DNA from: Patescibacteria group bacterium
Lineage (GTDB): Bacteria > Patescibacteriota > Patescibacteriia > 2-12-FULL-60-25
Assembly (NCBI GenBank): GCA_031082005.1
Contig: JAVHLR010000001.1
Location: forward strand, 16,870 to 80,869
Direction: 5' to 3'
DNA length: 64,000 bases
The position numbers and the translations under genes are program-made. Below are positions 23,188 to 31,395 of the stretch, piece by piece. Positions within the stretch are counted from its first letter, which is position 1; every line of letters starts with the position of its first letter. The notes under the pieces are model-generated. The model was not told the DNA's origin, did no database searches, and saw only the letters and a list, made by a program, of their open reading frames with translations.

Positions 23188-24027
23188 TCACTTGCTCGAC
23201 TCGCCATGGCTCTGGCGGTAGTCATCATTCAGTTCTTGCATGTTGCTGGCGTGTAGCCAGCGAGGAAGTGGAGGCGACTGGACATGAGCAGAGTCGTACT
23301 CGATTAGGAGCGGTAGAACGTCCGCCAACTCAAGTCCCTCGAGCCCACGGATGCGAGTGGCACCGTCGTACGCTTGTCGAGCGGCCTGTTGGAGGCGCGC
23401 GAATCGCCAGAGAAGTAGGGCATAGTCACCGGAAACCAAAAACGCTGCCACGATAGCGATGCCGCGTGCAATTGGCGGGAGCACGCCGGGTGCGACGCTC
23501 ACGGTGCTGGCGAGGTACACGGCTGCCACAAGGGCTCCGACGATAGCGATTCCACCCCACGCAAGAAATCTCACGAGCTTCTCAGCAAGATGTTCCGTGA
23601 AGTACGCGCTCTCAGCTAGATTGTCCGCTAGTCGGCTGGCGCCCTGGGGGAATTTCGACGTGTAGTACGGCGACACGTAGGGCGCTGGCGCAAGGGCGTC
23701 GCCAGCGACCCACCGGCGAACCTGCGCTTGCTCGGCGGCAGGAATCGTTCGACCAAGACTGTCCGAGAGTAGGATGAGGTGACGGATCTTGTCGGCGCGG
23801 CCCGTGGGGATGGCGGCAGCCTCCCTAAGCACAGCCGATACACCTGGCGCGAGAAATGCGACCATTGCGGCGCCCAAGCCAACGCCGGATCGCTCCGCGC
23901 AGGTTATCGCCACGAGCGCGGCGACGAGAGCGGTGGCGTTTGCGACCACACTCACGGTCCAGAGGCGCCCAGCATTCGCGTACAACGCATCCTTGAGGTC
24001 GTGAAAGTCTTTTTGCTTTTGCGACAT
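23188..24027 (-). CDS. S-4TM-type four-span membrane effector
   Basis: The 279-residue protein starts at ATG 24027. Four membrane spans appear in two pairs: about residues 25-45 and 50-70, then 155-175 and 185-210. A cytosolic middle region has RRWVAGDALAP and YVSPYYTSK, and the C-terminus is charged. This is the S-4TM layout known from CBASS loci, where the membrane protein is the presumed killing effector triggered by a nucleotide signal. It lies between two NTase genes, 5 bp from one and 46 bp from the other. Confidence 0.75.
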   Translation of the reverse strand: MSQKQKDFHDLKDALYANAGRLWTVSVVANATALVAALVAITCAERSGVGLGAAMVAFLAPGVSAVLREAAAIPTGRADKIRHLILLSDSLGRTIPAAEQAQVRRWVAGDALAPAPYVSPYYTSKFPQGASRLADNLAESAYFTEHLAEKLVRFLAWGGIAIVGALVAAVYLASTVSVAPGVLPPIARGIAIVAAFLVSGDYALLLWRFARLQQAARQAYDGATRIRGLEGLELADVLPLLIEYDSAHVQSPPLPRWLHASNMQELNDDYRQSHGESSK

Positions 24028-24073
24028 GCTCGCACCATACTGTAACAATGTTCAGCTGTCCAGGGAGTCCGAG

Positions 24074-24961
24074 TCAAGGGAACCGGCCGTTGAACACGAG
24101 ACCCCAAAGCCGCAAAGCCTCACCGATGTTGCCGAACGATTCGCAGCGGACTGCCTCCTGGGCGCGTCCCGCGGACGCGCCCACCGCGGCGACCAGTCGG
24201 TCAACCTTGGAGTTCGTGGCTGCTGCCGAGATGTTCCCGGAGATGCTGCACGGATCTTGGAGCGCGCGAGCAGACCTCTGCTGGACGAGAGATAGCGCGT
24301 CCGCCACGCACTGAGCAAGGGTTCGGCCTCCGTTGCACGTGCCATGTTTCGCGAGAAGGAGTTCGAGATGGAACGCATTGAGCGGCAGCTGTGGCACTCG
24401 ACAAAACTTCCAGTACTTGAGAATGCGAACAACTGACTTCAGTTTTCCACCAGCTCTTTCGTTCCCTTCGGCGATATACTTGTTGTGGAGCTCCGGCGAG
24501 GTTGCGAGCCAGTGATCGACGTCGCTCGGGATGCGGTACAGAGGCCAGCCGCTTTCGAGCGCATCATCAAAGCGGGCTGGGACGACGTCGACCTCTCGTC
24601 CATCTGAGAACTTGATCACAACCGCTTGGCCGTCGCGTCCGATAAAACTCTGCGGGAACGTTCCCTGGAGCGCAGTGCGCAGGCGAGTGAGGATCGTGTT
24701 GGGGAGCACCAGGCGACCGCCCCAGTCCGTTTCTCGACGGCGAAGCACAACGAAGAGGTCGAGATCGCTGAAGAGACGAATTGCGGACCCGCGTGCGTAG
24801 CTTCCGACGCAAACGACTTTTGAGAGATTGAAGCTACTGCGGAGCGAGCTCTCTATCCGTGCGCGGTGAGTCTCGAACGCAGAGATGTCCGGTTCCGCGA
24901 GTGTGACGCCGGCCAATATGCCCGCGAAGGACTCGGCCACAGGCGATCTCGAGACGGCCAC
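24074..24961 (-). CDS. CD-NTase (SMODS-type nucleotidyltransferase)
   Basis: The 295-residue protein starts at GTG 24961 with an AGGTAA-type site upstream. Near residue 54 is GSYARGSAIRLFSDLDLFVV, the Gly-Ser...Asp-x-Asp signature of the SMODS/OAS-like CD-NTases, with a third acidic strand REVDVVPARF near residue 123. A helical C-terminal domain (VVRILKYWKFC, FHLELLLAKHG) matches the family. It would make a cyclic oligonucleotide on phage infection. It heads the unit CD-NTase, S-4TM, cGAS-like NTase, beside an XRE regulator. Confidence 0.82.
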   Translation of the reverse strand: MAVSRSPVAESFAGILAGVTLAEPDISAFETHRARIESSLRSSFNLSKVVCVGSYARGSAIRLFSDLDLFVVLRRRETDWGGRLVLPNTILTRLRTALQGTFPQSFIGRDGQAVVIKFSDGREVDVVPARFDDALESGWPLYRIPSDVDHWLATSPELHNKYIAEGNERAGGKLKSVVRILKYWKFCRVPQLPLNAFHLELLLAKHGTCNGGRTLAQCVADALSLVQQRSARALQDPCSISGNISAAATNSKVDRLVAAVGASAGRAQEAVRCESFGNIGEALRLWGLVFNGRFP

Positions 24962-25082
24962 TTACCTACCCTTTGGCGGCAACCGCATGCCACGGTGGAA
25001 ATCCGGGCAGGAGGCCATTTCAGTACTCCCGTTGCCGTGGTCGCACCTTTCACCCCACGACCTGCCCTGAGGAGGCATCGCA

Positions 25083-25105
25083 TGTTGCGCGACACAAAAC
25101 AACAC
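25083..25105. promoter_or_regulatory. Operator-like repeat, copy 1 (upstream of CD-NTase)
   Basis: TGTTGCGCGACACAAAACA matches copy 2 (25515-25538) with two differences over 19 bases. It lies between the XRE gene and the CD-NTase start, where a repressor of the CBASS-like unit would bind. Confidence 0.6.
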
Positions 25106-25137
25106 ACTCGCGTCACTCTCCGTCTTGCAGGACAGCA

Positions 25138-25500
25138 TCAGTCGTTCCCCTGGCTAGATGGTCGCCTGCGCTTTATCTCTTCAGTGAGCACTGCGAAATC
25201 GTCCGACGTGAGTCGCAAGGCCCGCGCCGTTCGCAAGAACTCGGGAACGTTGGGGACTACGTGCACGTACTCGGCGATGTCCGGATCGGTGCTTTCCGCG
25301 AGTCTGAAGAGCAGGTCAGCATCGCCACCAAGAAGCATCGCCACCTTCTTGACGAGTTCAGGCTTCGGAGGTCGCTCCTTCCCGCGTTCAATCCTGCTTA
25401 GGTATGCTGGGGAGATCCCAAGGCGTTCTGCGGCAACACGTAGACCGAGACTCCGTGCTTCCCTCATCTCCCTGACCGTCTCCCCAAAGGACCTCGCCAT
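25138..25500 (-). CDS. XRE-family transcriptional regulator
   Basis: The 120-residue protein starts at ATG 25500 (AGGAG about ten bases upstream). An N-terminal XRE helix-turn-helix is clear: FGETVREMREARSLGLRVAA, ERLGISPAYLSRIERGKERP, then helix five. The C-terminal part is helical (AEYVHVVPNVPEFLRTARAL). The gene lies directly upstream of the CD-NTase unit on the same strand, with similar operator-like repeats before itself and before the CD-NTase, so it probably represses both. XRE regulators next to defence units commonly act this way. Confidence 0.82.
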   Translation of the reverse strand: MARSFGETVREMREARSLGLRVAAERLGISPAYLSRIERGKERPPKPELVKKVAMLLGGDADLLFRLAESTDPDIAEYVHVVPNVPEFLRTARALRLTSDDFAVLTEEIKRRRPSSQGND

Positions 25501-25514
25501 ACCGATGCGTCTCC

Positions 25515-25538
25515 TGTTGCGCAACACATAACACAACC
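25515..25538. promoter_or_regulatory. Operator-like repeat, copy 2 (upstream of XRE gene)
   Basis: TGTTGCGCAACACATAACA lies 15 bp upstream of the chosen XRE start codon and contains the palindrome TGTTGCGCAACA. Its match to copy 1 supports autoregulation. Confidence 0.6.
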
Positions 25539-25666
25539 TGCCCTCGTGTCAAACGGAAAACTAGCGAAGCGCATGCGATCGTTGCAAGTAGCCGTTGCTA
25601 CATGGAAATGCTTGGCATATCGTGGCGTCTCCTGGAACCACCTGGCAACGACGAGGGAGACATGCC

Positions 25667-25867
25667 GTGACAAGTGACGAGATCCTCACACTAAAGGAGG
25701 TCGCCAAGCTCCTGAAGGTTGCCGAGAAGACCGTGTACACCATGGCCCAGAACAAGGAACTCCCGGCGTTCAAGGTCCGCGGGCAGTGGCGGTTCCGCCG
25801 CGAGGACATGGACCGGTGGATCGAGGAGCAGAAGGCTCAGGCCGCCGAGGAGGGCTCGGATGAGTAA
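25667..25867 (+). CDS. Helix-turn-helix protein, first gene of the MADS-like operon
   Basis: The start is GTG 25667, with GGGAG upstream, giving 66 residues. It is almost entirely an excisionase/MerR-like helix-turn-helix: ILTLKEVAKLLKVAEKTVYT, a wing with FKVRGQWRFRREDMDRW, and a charged tail. It overlaps the first methyltransferase gene by 8 bp. As the first gene of a seven-gene overlapping operon it is probably a regulator. A gene of this kind heads the methylation-associated defence system (MADS) as I recall it. Confidence 0.75.
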   Translation: MTSDEILTLKEVAKLLKVAEKTVYTMAQNKELPAFKVRGQWRFRREDMDRWIEEQKAQAAEEGSDE

Positions 25868-27962
25868 GCGGAAGACGGCGACCAATCGCCGCAAGCGCGA
25901 TGAAGAGGTGGAGCAGGTCGCTGAGGAAGGCGCCAATGGCGACCTCGGCGCGCTCGATGACGAGGCACAGGGCGACGACGCCGAGGTCGTGCGCGACGGC
26001 TTCGTGCTCGACTTCATCTCGGGCACCAAGGAGCTGAAGGAGACCCCAAAGGAGCTCGTGCGGCAGCGGATCGCCCGGGCGCTGTTCCACGAGTACGGAA
26101 TCTCGGTCAACGACATGGAGGGCGACTCCCCAGTGTCGGTCGGCGGCCGGCGCCGCCGGGTGGACATCGCCATCTTCGCGGCTGGCAAGCCCCACGCCAC
26201 TGAGTACCTACGCCGGGTCGTGGTCTGCCGCCCCGAGCCTAAGCAGAACAAGCGGGGCGTGGTCAAGATGCGCGACTATGACCAAGCCGCCAAGGACATC
26301 GAGGAGATCAAGCCGTTCTTCGAGGAGTGTGAGGAGTGCGAGTACGGGCTGTGGACCAACGGCCTCGAGTTCTTCTTCGTCCAGAAGAAGAAGTCGAAGT
26401 TCCAGGTCGATGCGGAACCGATTGGCGACTGGCCCATGGGCGACGAGTCAGTAGGCACGCGCGACGTCGTATCCCACGCGAAGTCGCGGCGCGCACAACC
26501 CGACATGCTGCGCACCGCCTTCCGACGCTGCCACAACTTCATCCACGGCAACGAGGGCATGCCCAAGGACGCTGCCTTCTGGCAGTTCCTGTACCTCATC
26601 TTCTGCAAGATGCACGACGAGGGAGCGCCACGTGGGCGCCGTCGCTTCTGGGCCGGGCCTCAGGAGCAGTTTACGGAGGCCGGGCGCAACGGAATTCAGC
26701 AACGCCTTCTGCCTCTCTTCGATGAGGTCAAGCAGGAGTACAAGTCGATCTTCCGGGAAAGTGATCAGATCAGCCTCTCACCGCGAGCACTCGCGTTCAT
26801 GGTTTCGGAGCTCTCAAAGTATGAGTTCACTCGCATCGATGTCGACGCAAAGGGGGCTGCGTACCAGGAGATCGTCGGCACAAACCTGCGCGGCGATCGC
26901 GGCCAATACTTCACGCCTCGAGGCGCAATCAAGCTGGTAACGCAGATCCTTGCCCCCAAGGAGAGCGAGCGAGTCCTCGACCCCGCATGCGGCACGGGAG
27001 GATTTCTCGTCGCCACTCTTGCCCACATGATGAACCGATTTCGCCAGGAGGCGAAGATCAACGTCGGGGCTGAGACATCCGAGGAGTTCGAGTCCCTGCA
27101 CGATCGACTGCGCGACTACGCTTCGAAGCAACTCTTCGGCTGCGACTTCGATCCATTCCTGATCCGCGCCAGCCAGATGAACATGGTCATGGCTGGCGAC
27201 GGCAAGGGGCACCTCTATAACATCAACTCGCTCGAGTTCCCCGAGGGCTACCTGCCCGGGGTCAAGCCCGCGAAGAAAGACATTCCATTCGGCTCGGTGG
27301 ACGTGGTGATGACCAACCCGCCCTTTGGATCAGGCATCCCCATCACCGACGAGAACATACTTCGCCATTTCCACCTGGCCGCCACATGGGAGCGAACCGA
27401 AGACGGCTCGTTCCGCGAGACCCCCAAGCGTCAGGGTAGCGTGGCGCCCGAAGTGCTGTTCATCGAGCGCTGTCTGGACTGGCTCAGGCCCGGGGGGCGC
27501 ATGGGCATCGTCCTCCCGGACGGCATCCTCGGCAACCCGGCTGCCGAGTACATCCGCTGGTGGATCCTGAAGCACGCCTGGGTGCTGGCCAGCGTGGACC
27601 TCCCGGTCGAGACCTTCATCGTCGAGGCCAACGTCAACATTCTCACCAGCCTTTTGTTTCTCAAGAAGAAGCCGCCCGAGGTCCTCAAGCGGGAGGGTAT
27701 GAGCGGAGCGGCGGACTACCCCGTGTTCATGGCAGTGGCCGAGAAGGTTGGCTTCGACCGCCGGGGCAACGTCTTGAACAAGCGATCGCCCGAGGGTGAG
27801 GAGCTGACCCGCGACACTGAAGAGATCGAGACCATCACGGTCGGAGGGCGCAAGGTGGCGCGGACCCTTCGCCGCAAGGAGAAAATCCTCGACAACGACC
27901 TGCCTGAGATCGCGGAGCGCTACCGCGCATTCAGGCGTCAGCACGCGGAGCCGGGGAAATGA
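25860..27962 (+). CDS. HsdM-like N6-adenine DNA methyltransferase with nuclease-like N-terminus (1)
   Basis: The 700-residue protein starts at ATG 25860. Residues about 55-190 resemble the N-terminal domain of type I restriction subunits (VDIAIF, then CRPEPK as a possible ExK, and LWTNGLEFFFVQ). An HsdM helical domain follows, then the methyltransferase core: QYFTPRGAIKLV, DPACGTGGFL (about 373-382, SAM binding) and TNPPFG (about 484-489, catalytic). The gamma-class order matches type I HsdM. It overlaps its neighbours by 8 and 4 bp. It should mark self DNA for the defence system, working with the HsdS-like protein. Confidence 0.85.
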   Translation: MSKRKTATNRRKRDEEVEQVAEEGANGDLGALDDEAQGDDAEVVRDGFVLDFISGTKELKETPKELVRQRIARALFHEYGISVNDMEGDSPVSVGGRRRRVDIAIFAAGKPHATEYLRRVVVCRPEPKQNKRGVVKMRDYDQAAKDIEEIKPFFEECEECEYGLWTNGLEFFFVQKKKSKFQVDAEPIGDWPMGDESVGTRDVVSHAKSRRAQPDMLRTAFRRCHNFIHGNEGMPKDAAFWQFLYLIFCKMHDEGAPRGRRRFWAGPQEQFTEAGRNGIQQRLLPLFDEVKQEYKSIFRESDQISLSPRALAFMVSELSKYEFTRIDVDAKGAAYQEIVGTNLRGDRGQYFTPRGAIKLVTQILAPKESERVLDPACGTGGFLVATLAHMMNRFRQEAKINVGAETSEEFESLHDRLRDYASKQLFGCDFDPFLIRASQMNMVMAGDGKGHLYNINSLEFPEGYLPGVKPAKKDIPFGSVDVVMTNPPFGSGIPITDENILRHFHLAATWERTEDGSFRETPKRQGSVAPEVLFIERCLDWLRPGGRMGIVLPDGILGNPAAEYIRWWILKHAWVLASVDLPVETFIVEANVNILTSLLFLKKKPPEVLKREGMSGAADYPVFMAVAEKVGFDRRGNVLNKRSPEGEELTRDTEEIETITVGGRKVARTLRRKEKILDNDLPEIAERYRAFRRQHAEPGK

Positions 27963-29974
27963 GCGAAGAGCTTGAAGACCAGGTCGAGGACGGGACCGAC
28001 GAGGAGTCTGGCGGCGCGGACTCGCTCATTGACATCCTGACCGGCGAACCGATCGCGTCGTCCGCCAAAAACCGCCTCGTGCAAAAGGTGCTGCGGCAGC
28101 TCATCGAGAGCTACGGCTTCGACCGGAAGGACCTCAAGGTGGGCTACCGGCTCACCTCGAAGGGCAAGCGGCAGCAGTCGGTCGATATCGCCATCCTGCG
28201 CCACGATACCGAGATCTGCGACGAAAACATCGAGCGCATCGTGGTCTGCGAAAACCAGAAGGCGCGTGAAAAGCTCCGCAGCGCCCACGAGGCCGCGGCC
28301 GACCTGCGCAATCTGCACAAGAAGCTCGAGCTCTTCTCGTCGTGCCACCTCGGGATGTGGACCAATGGCCAAGAGGAGTTCTTCGTCCGCGTTCAGGACA
28401 CGACCTTCGAGACGAGGTTCCTGAACATCGGCGCATGGCCGGCGCCCGGCGAGCGCACCGACGATGTCCTGCGTGCGGGCGGCGCCACCCAGGTGGCCGC
28501 AGATCCCGAGGATCTCGAGGCTGCCCTCGGACGTTGTCACCAATACCTGACCAAGAACCTCATGCTAGGCGGCGATGCGTTCAAGCCCTTCGGCGCGCTG
28601 CTCATCTCCAAGCTCTACGACGAGACGCGGCCAGCGGGGCAGCGGCAATTCTGGATCCGCGGCGACGAGCCCTTCACCGCCGAGGGGCAAGCCGCCATCC
28701 GCAAGCGTGTGGCTTCGTGCTTCGAAGCCGTGCATGTCTGGCAGCCCGACGTGCTGAAGCACGGGTGGGACATCGATCACCTCGACGCTACGCAGACCAG
28801 CCGCCTGGTGATGGAGCTGGCCCGCTACTCCCTCGCCGACAGTCTTCCACGGAGCCGGACGATCGCCTACCGCTCGGCGGTGCGTTCGACCATGGACGGC
28901 AAGGATGGCCGCTATCCCACGCCGCTCAACGTCGCCGAGATGGCCGTGCGGATGCTCGACCCCGGGCCCGACGATCGCGTGTTCGACGGGTCGTGCGGCA
29001 CTGGGACCTTCCTGGGCATGGTCGCCGCTCACGTCTTCGAGTCCTTCCTCTCCAGCGCGGGCGCCGCACCTCACACGGCGACGGCGCAGCAGCTCAAGGA
29101 GGCTCAAGGCAAGACGGCCATGTGGGCGCGCGAGCACGTGTTCGGCTGCGATATGGCTCCCTCCCTCGTCGTAGCGGCGCGGTTGAACGTGCTGCTCACC
29201 GCGGGCCATCCGGGCAACATCTTTCGCATCGACGCCCGGACCTTCCCGGACGGCGAACTCGAGGATCAGGAGCGCGCGACGCGGATGCTGCCCGAGGGGA
29301 GCATGGACATCGTGCTCACCAACCCCTGGTTCAGCACCAAGGATACCGTCGCCGACGAGGCGATCCTCCGGCGCTATGACCTCGGCGAGAACTGGAACCG
29401 GACTGACGAGGGCACCTTCGTCAGCACCGGGACCCCGAAGTCCGGCGGCGTGCCGCCCGAGGTCATCTTCCTCGAGCGCGCCTGGCGCTGGGCCAAGCCG
29501 GGCACCGGCCGCATAGCCATCCTGCTCCCCGACGGTCTGCTGGGCAATCCGGGCGACGAGTACGTGCGCGCATGGATCCTGCGCCACTGCGAGGTGCTCG
29601 CGAGCGTCGACCTTCCGGTGGATCCGTTCAAGGTAACGCTAAAGGACTACCGCCTAACGCCGGCGTTGCCCAGCCTCCTGGTGCTTCGCCGCCGGAGCGA
29701 TGAGGAGCTCAAGCTCACCTTGCACCCCGACTACTGGGTCTTCATGGCCGTCGTGAACCGCGCCGGGGTTGGCGCACGCGGCAACAAGATCTTCGAGCGC
29801 GCGCCGGACGGCGAGGAGCTTGTGTTCAACGACGAGGTCGTCGAGCGCGTGCGGGTGGGTGGGAAGGTGGAGTCGCGGTTCGTGGCTCGCCGCCAGCGGC
29901 ACATCGATGACGAGCTGCCGATCGTTGCGGAGCACTACCGGAAGTTCGTTGCGGAGGGGAGGAAGGGACGATGA
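27959..29974 (+). CDS. HsdM-like N6-adenine DNA methyltransferase with nuclease-like N-terminus (2)
   Basis: The 671-residue protein starts at ATG 27959, overlapping by 4 bp. It parallels the first methyltransferase: N-terminal VDIAIL...CENQK region and LGMWTNGQEEFFVR, then YPTPLNVAEMAV, FDGSCGTGTF (about 342-351) and TNPWFSTKD (about 453-461). The catalytic tetrapeptide is NPWF rather than NPPF, which gamma-class enzymes tolerate. The two proteins are probably distant duplicates that form a heterodimer, each partner supplying one HsdM to a single HsdS. Confidence 0.83.
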   Translation: MSEELEDQVEDGTDEESGGADSLIDILTGEPIASSAKNRLVQKVLRQLIESYGFDRKDLKVGYRLTSKGKRQQSVDIAILRHDTEICDENIERIVVCENQKAREKLRSAHEAAADLRNLHKKLELFSSCHLGMWTNGQEEFFVRVQDTTFETRFLNIGAWPAPGERTDDVLRAGGATQVAADPEDLEAALGRCHQYLTKNLMLGGDAFKPFGALLISKLYDETRPAGQRQFWIRGDEPFTAEGQAAIRKRVASCFEAVHVWQPDVLKHGWDIDHLDATQTSRLVMELARYSLADSLPRSRTIAYRSAVRSTMDGKDGRYPTPLNVAEMAVRMLDPGPDDRVFDGSCGTGTFLGMVAAHVFESFLSSAGAAPHTATAQQLKEAQGKTAMWAREHVFGCDMAPSLVVAARLNVLLTAGHPGNIFRIDARTFPDGELEDQERATRMLPEGSMDIVLTNPWFSTKDTVADEAILRRYDLGENWNRTDEGTFVSTGTPKSGGVPPEVIFLERAWRWAKPGTGRIAILLPDGLLGNPGDEYVRAWILRHCEVLASVDLPVDPFKVTLKDYRLTPALPSLLVLRRRSDEELKLTLHPDYWVFMAVVNRAGVGARGNKIFERAPDGEELVFNDEVVERVRVGGKVESRFVARRQRHIDDELPIVAEHYRKFVAEGRKGR

Positions 29975-31395
29975 AAGAGAAACTCGTCCCCAGCGCGTGG
30001 CTGGAGAAGGAAGGTCGGCGCCTTGACTGCGGACCATATGTGTCTGGAGCCATCGAGGCACGGGTTCTCCTCGGACAACTCCCAGTGAAGAAGACCCCGC
30101 TTCAGGCCCTTACAGCAGGCCACGACGGCGGCATCTACAACGGACCACAATTCGTGCGCAGGTACGTTGATGGCGAGCAGCATGGTGTTCGGTTTCTCAC
30201 GAGTAGTTCGATGCTCCTTGCCGATCTCAGACTCGCCGATCTGCTAAAAAGAAGCGACGCACATTCCTCGCGACTCGCCCATCTGCGTCTGTCGCCATCA
30301 ATGATCCTAATTTCCTGTTCGGGAACTATCGGTCGCATGTCGTTTGCGCGTGCCGACATGGACGGCATGTGGTCGTCGCAGGACATCCTCAAGATCGTCG
30401 CGGCACCGAAGCGGGTGAAACCGGGGTTCCTGTACGCGTATCTGTCCAGCCGTTTCGGCGTGCCGCTCGTAACGGGTGGCACGTACGGTGCGATCATTCA
30501 GCACCTGGAGCCACAACACATTGCAGACCTCCCAGTCCCCGAAGCCCCCGCTGATATCCAAGACAAGGCTCACGCGCTTGTCGTGAGGGCGGCCGACGCG
30601 AGGACGACTGCAATCGGCCTAATCATTGCCGCCGAGAAGCGCGTAGCTGAAGCATGGGGCCTTGGGCCTCAATCGGCCGATCCAGCGCGCAAGGCAGGAG
30701 GTCCAGACATACTTCTCACTCAGGCGTCAGCGCTCGCGGGTCGGTTCGACGCTCACTTCCATTCCAGCCCTGCCCGTGCGGCAGATGAAGCGCTGGGACG
30801 TCTCGCGCACAGCATTGAGGTGAAGCGACTAGGAGATGTCGTTGAGTCCGTCTTCGAGACGCCTCGCTTTGGACGGATTCCTGTTGAGGACCCCAAATAC
30901 GGCGTACCGTTCATGTCGATTTCGGACCTTGCCCGAATCGATCCGATTCCATCTGGTCTCATCAGCAAACGGCAAGCGGTAGCGATGAAAGCCATCGTTG
31001 AGGACGGGTGGCTCATTCTTCCTCGCGTCGGTCAGCTACAGGGATTGTTTGGGCATGTGGTTGCGGTTCCCCCGCATCTCAGAGGACTCGGGGTGAGCGA
31101 CAACAACATCCGGGTGGTTCCGCGGTCAAAGCCCGACAGCGGATACCTATTCGCTGCGCTGTCGACGAAGATTAGCTACTGGCAGATCGTGCGACGGGCT
31201 TGCGGAACTTCGATCCCGTATCTTGATGCCGCCAGAGTTTCCGATGTCCCCGTGCCATGGGTGGGCAGTGACGAACGAGCCAAGATCGGCGCCTTGGTGA
31301 ATGAAGCGATGGCTCTTCGTTCGCGTGCGCGCCATGACGAGCGCGAAGCTGTCGTCCTGGTAGAGCGCTGGATCGAAGGGATGGGAGGTGCCTGA
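29971..31395 (+). CDS. hsdS: HsdS-like DNA specificity subunit
   Basis: The 474-residue protein starts at ATG 29971 with a 4-bp overlap. It has two target-recognition-like halves: SCSGTIGRMSFARADMDG...SSQDILKIVA and later DGWLILPRVGQLQGLFGHVV...VSDNNIRVVP. Each ends with a conserved-region-like helix segment (PAPADIQDKAHALV-like at about 190; ERAKIGALVNEAMAL near the C-terminus). HsdS subunits choose the bipartite target sequence of type I enzymes. No HsdR with a helicase is present, so cleavage would depend on other proteins of this operon. Confidence 0.8.
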   Translation: MKEKLVPSAWLEKEGRRLDCGPYVSGAIEARVLLGQLPVKKTPLQALTAGHDGGIYNGPQFVRRYVDGEQHGVRFLTSSSMLLADLRLADLLKRSDAHSSRLAHLRLSPSMILISCSGTIGRMSFARADMDGMWSSQDILKIVAAPKRVKPGFLYAYLSSRFGVPLVTGGTYGAIIQHLEPQHIADLPVPEAPADIQDKAHALVVRAADARTTAIGLIIAAEKRVAEAWGLGPQSADPARKAGGPDILLTQASALAGRFDAHFHSSPARAADEALGRLAHSIEVKRLGDVVESVFETPRFGRIPVEDPKYGVPFMSISDLARIDPIPSGLISKRQAVAMKAIVEDGWLILPRVGQLQGLFGHVVAVPPHLRGLGVSDNNIRVVPRSKPDSGYLFAALSTKISYWQIVRRACGTSIPYLDAARVSDVPVPWVGSDERAKIGALVNEAMALRSRARHDEREAVVLVERWIEGMGGA

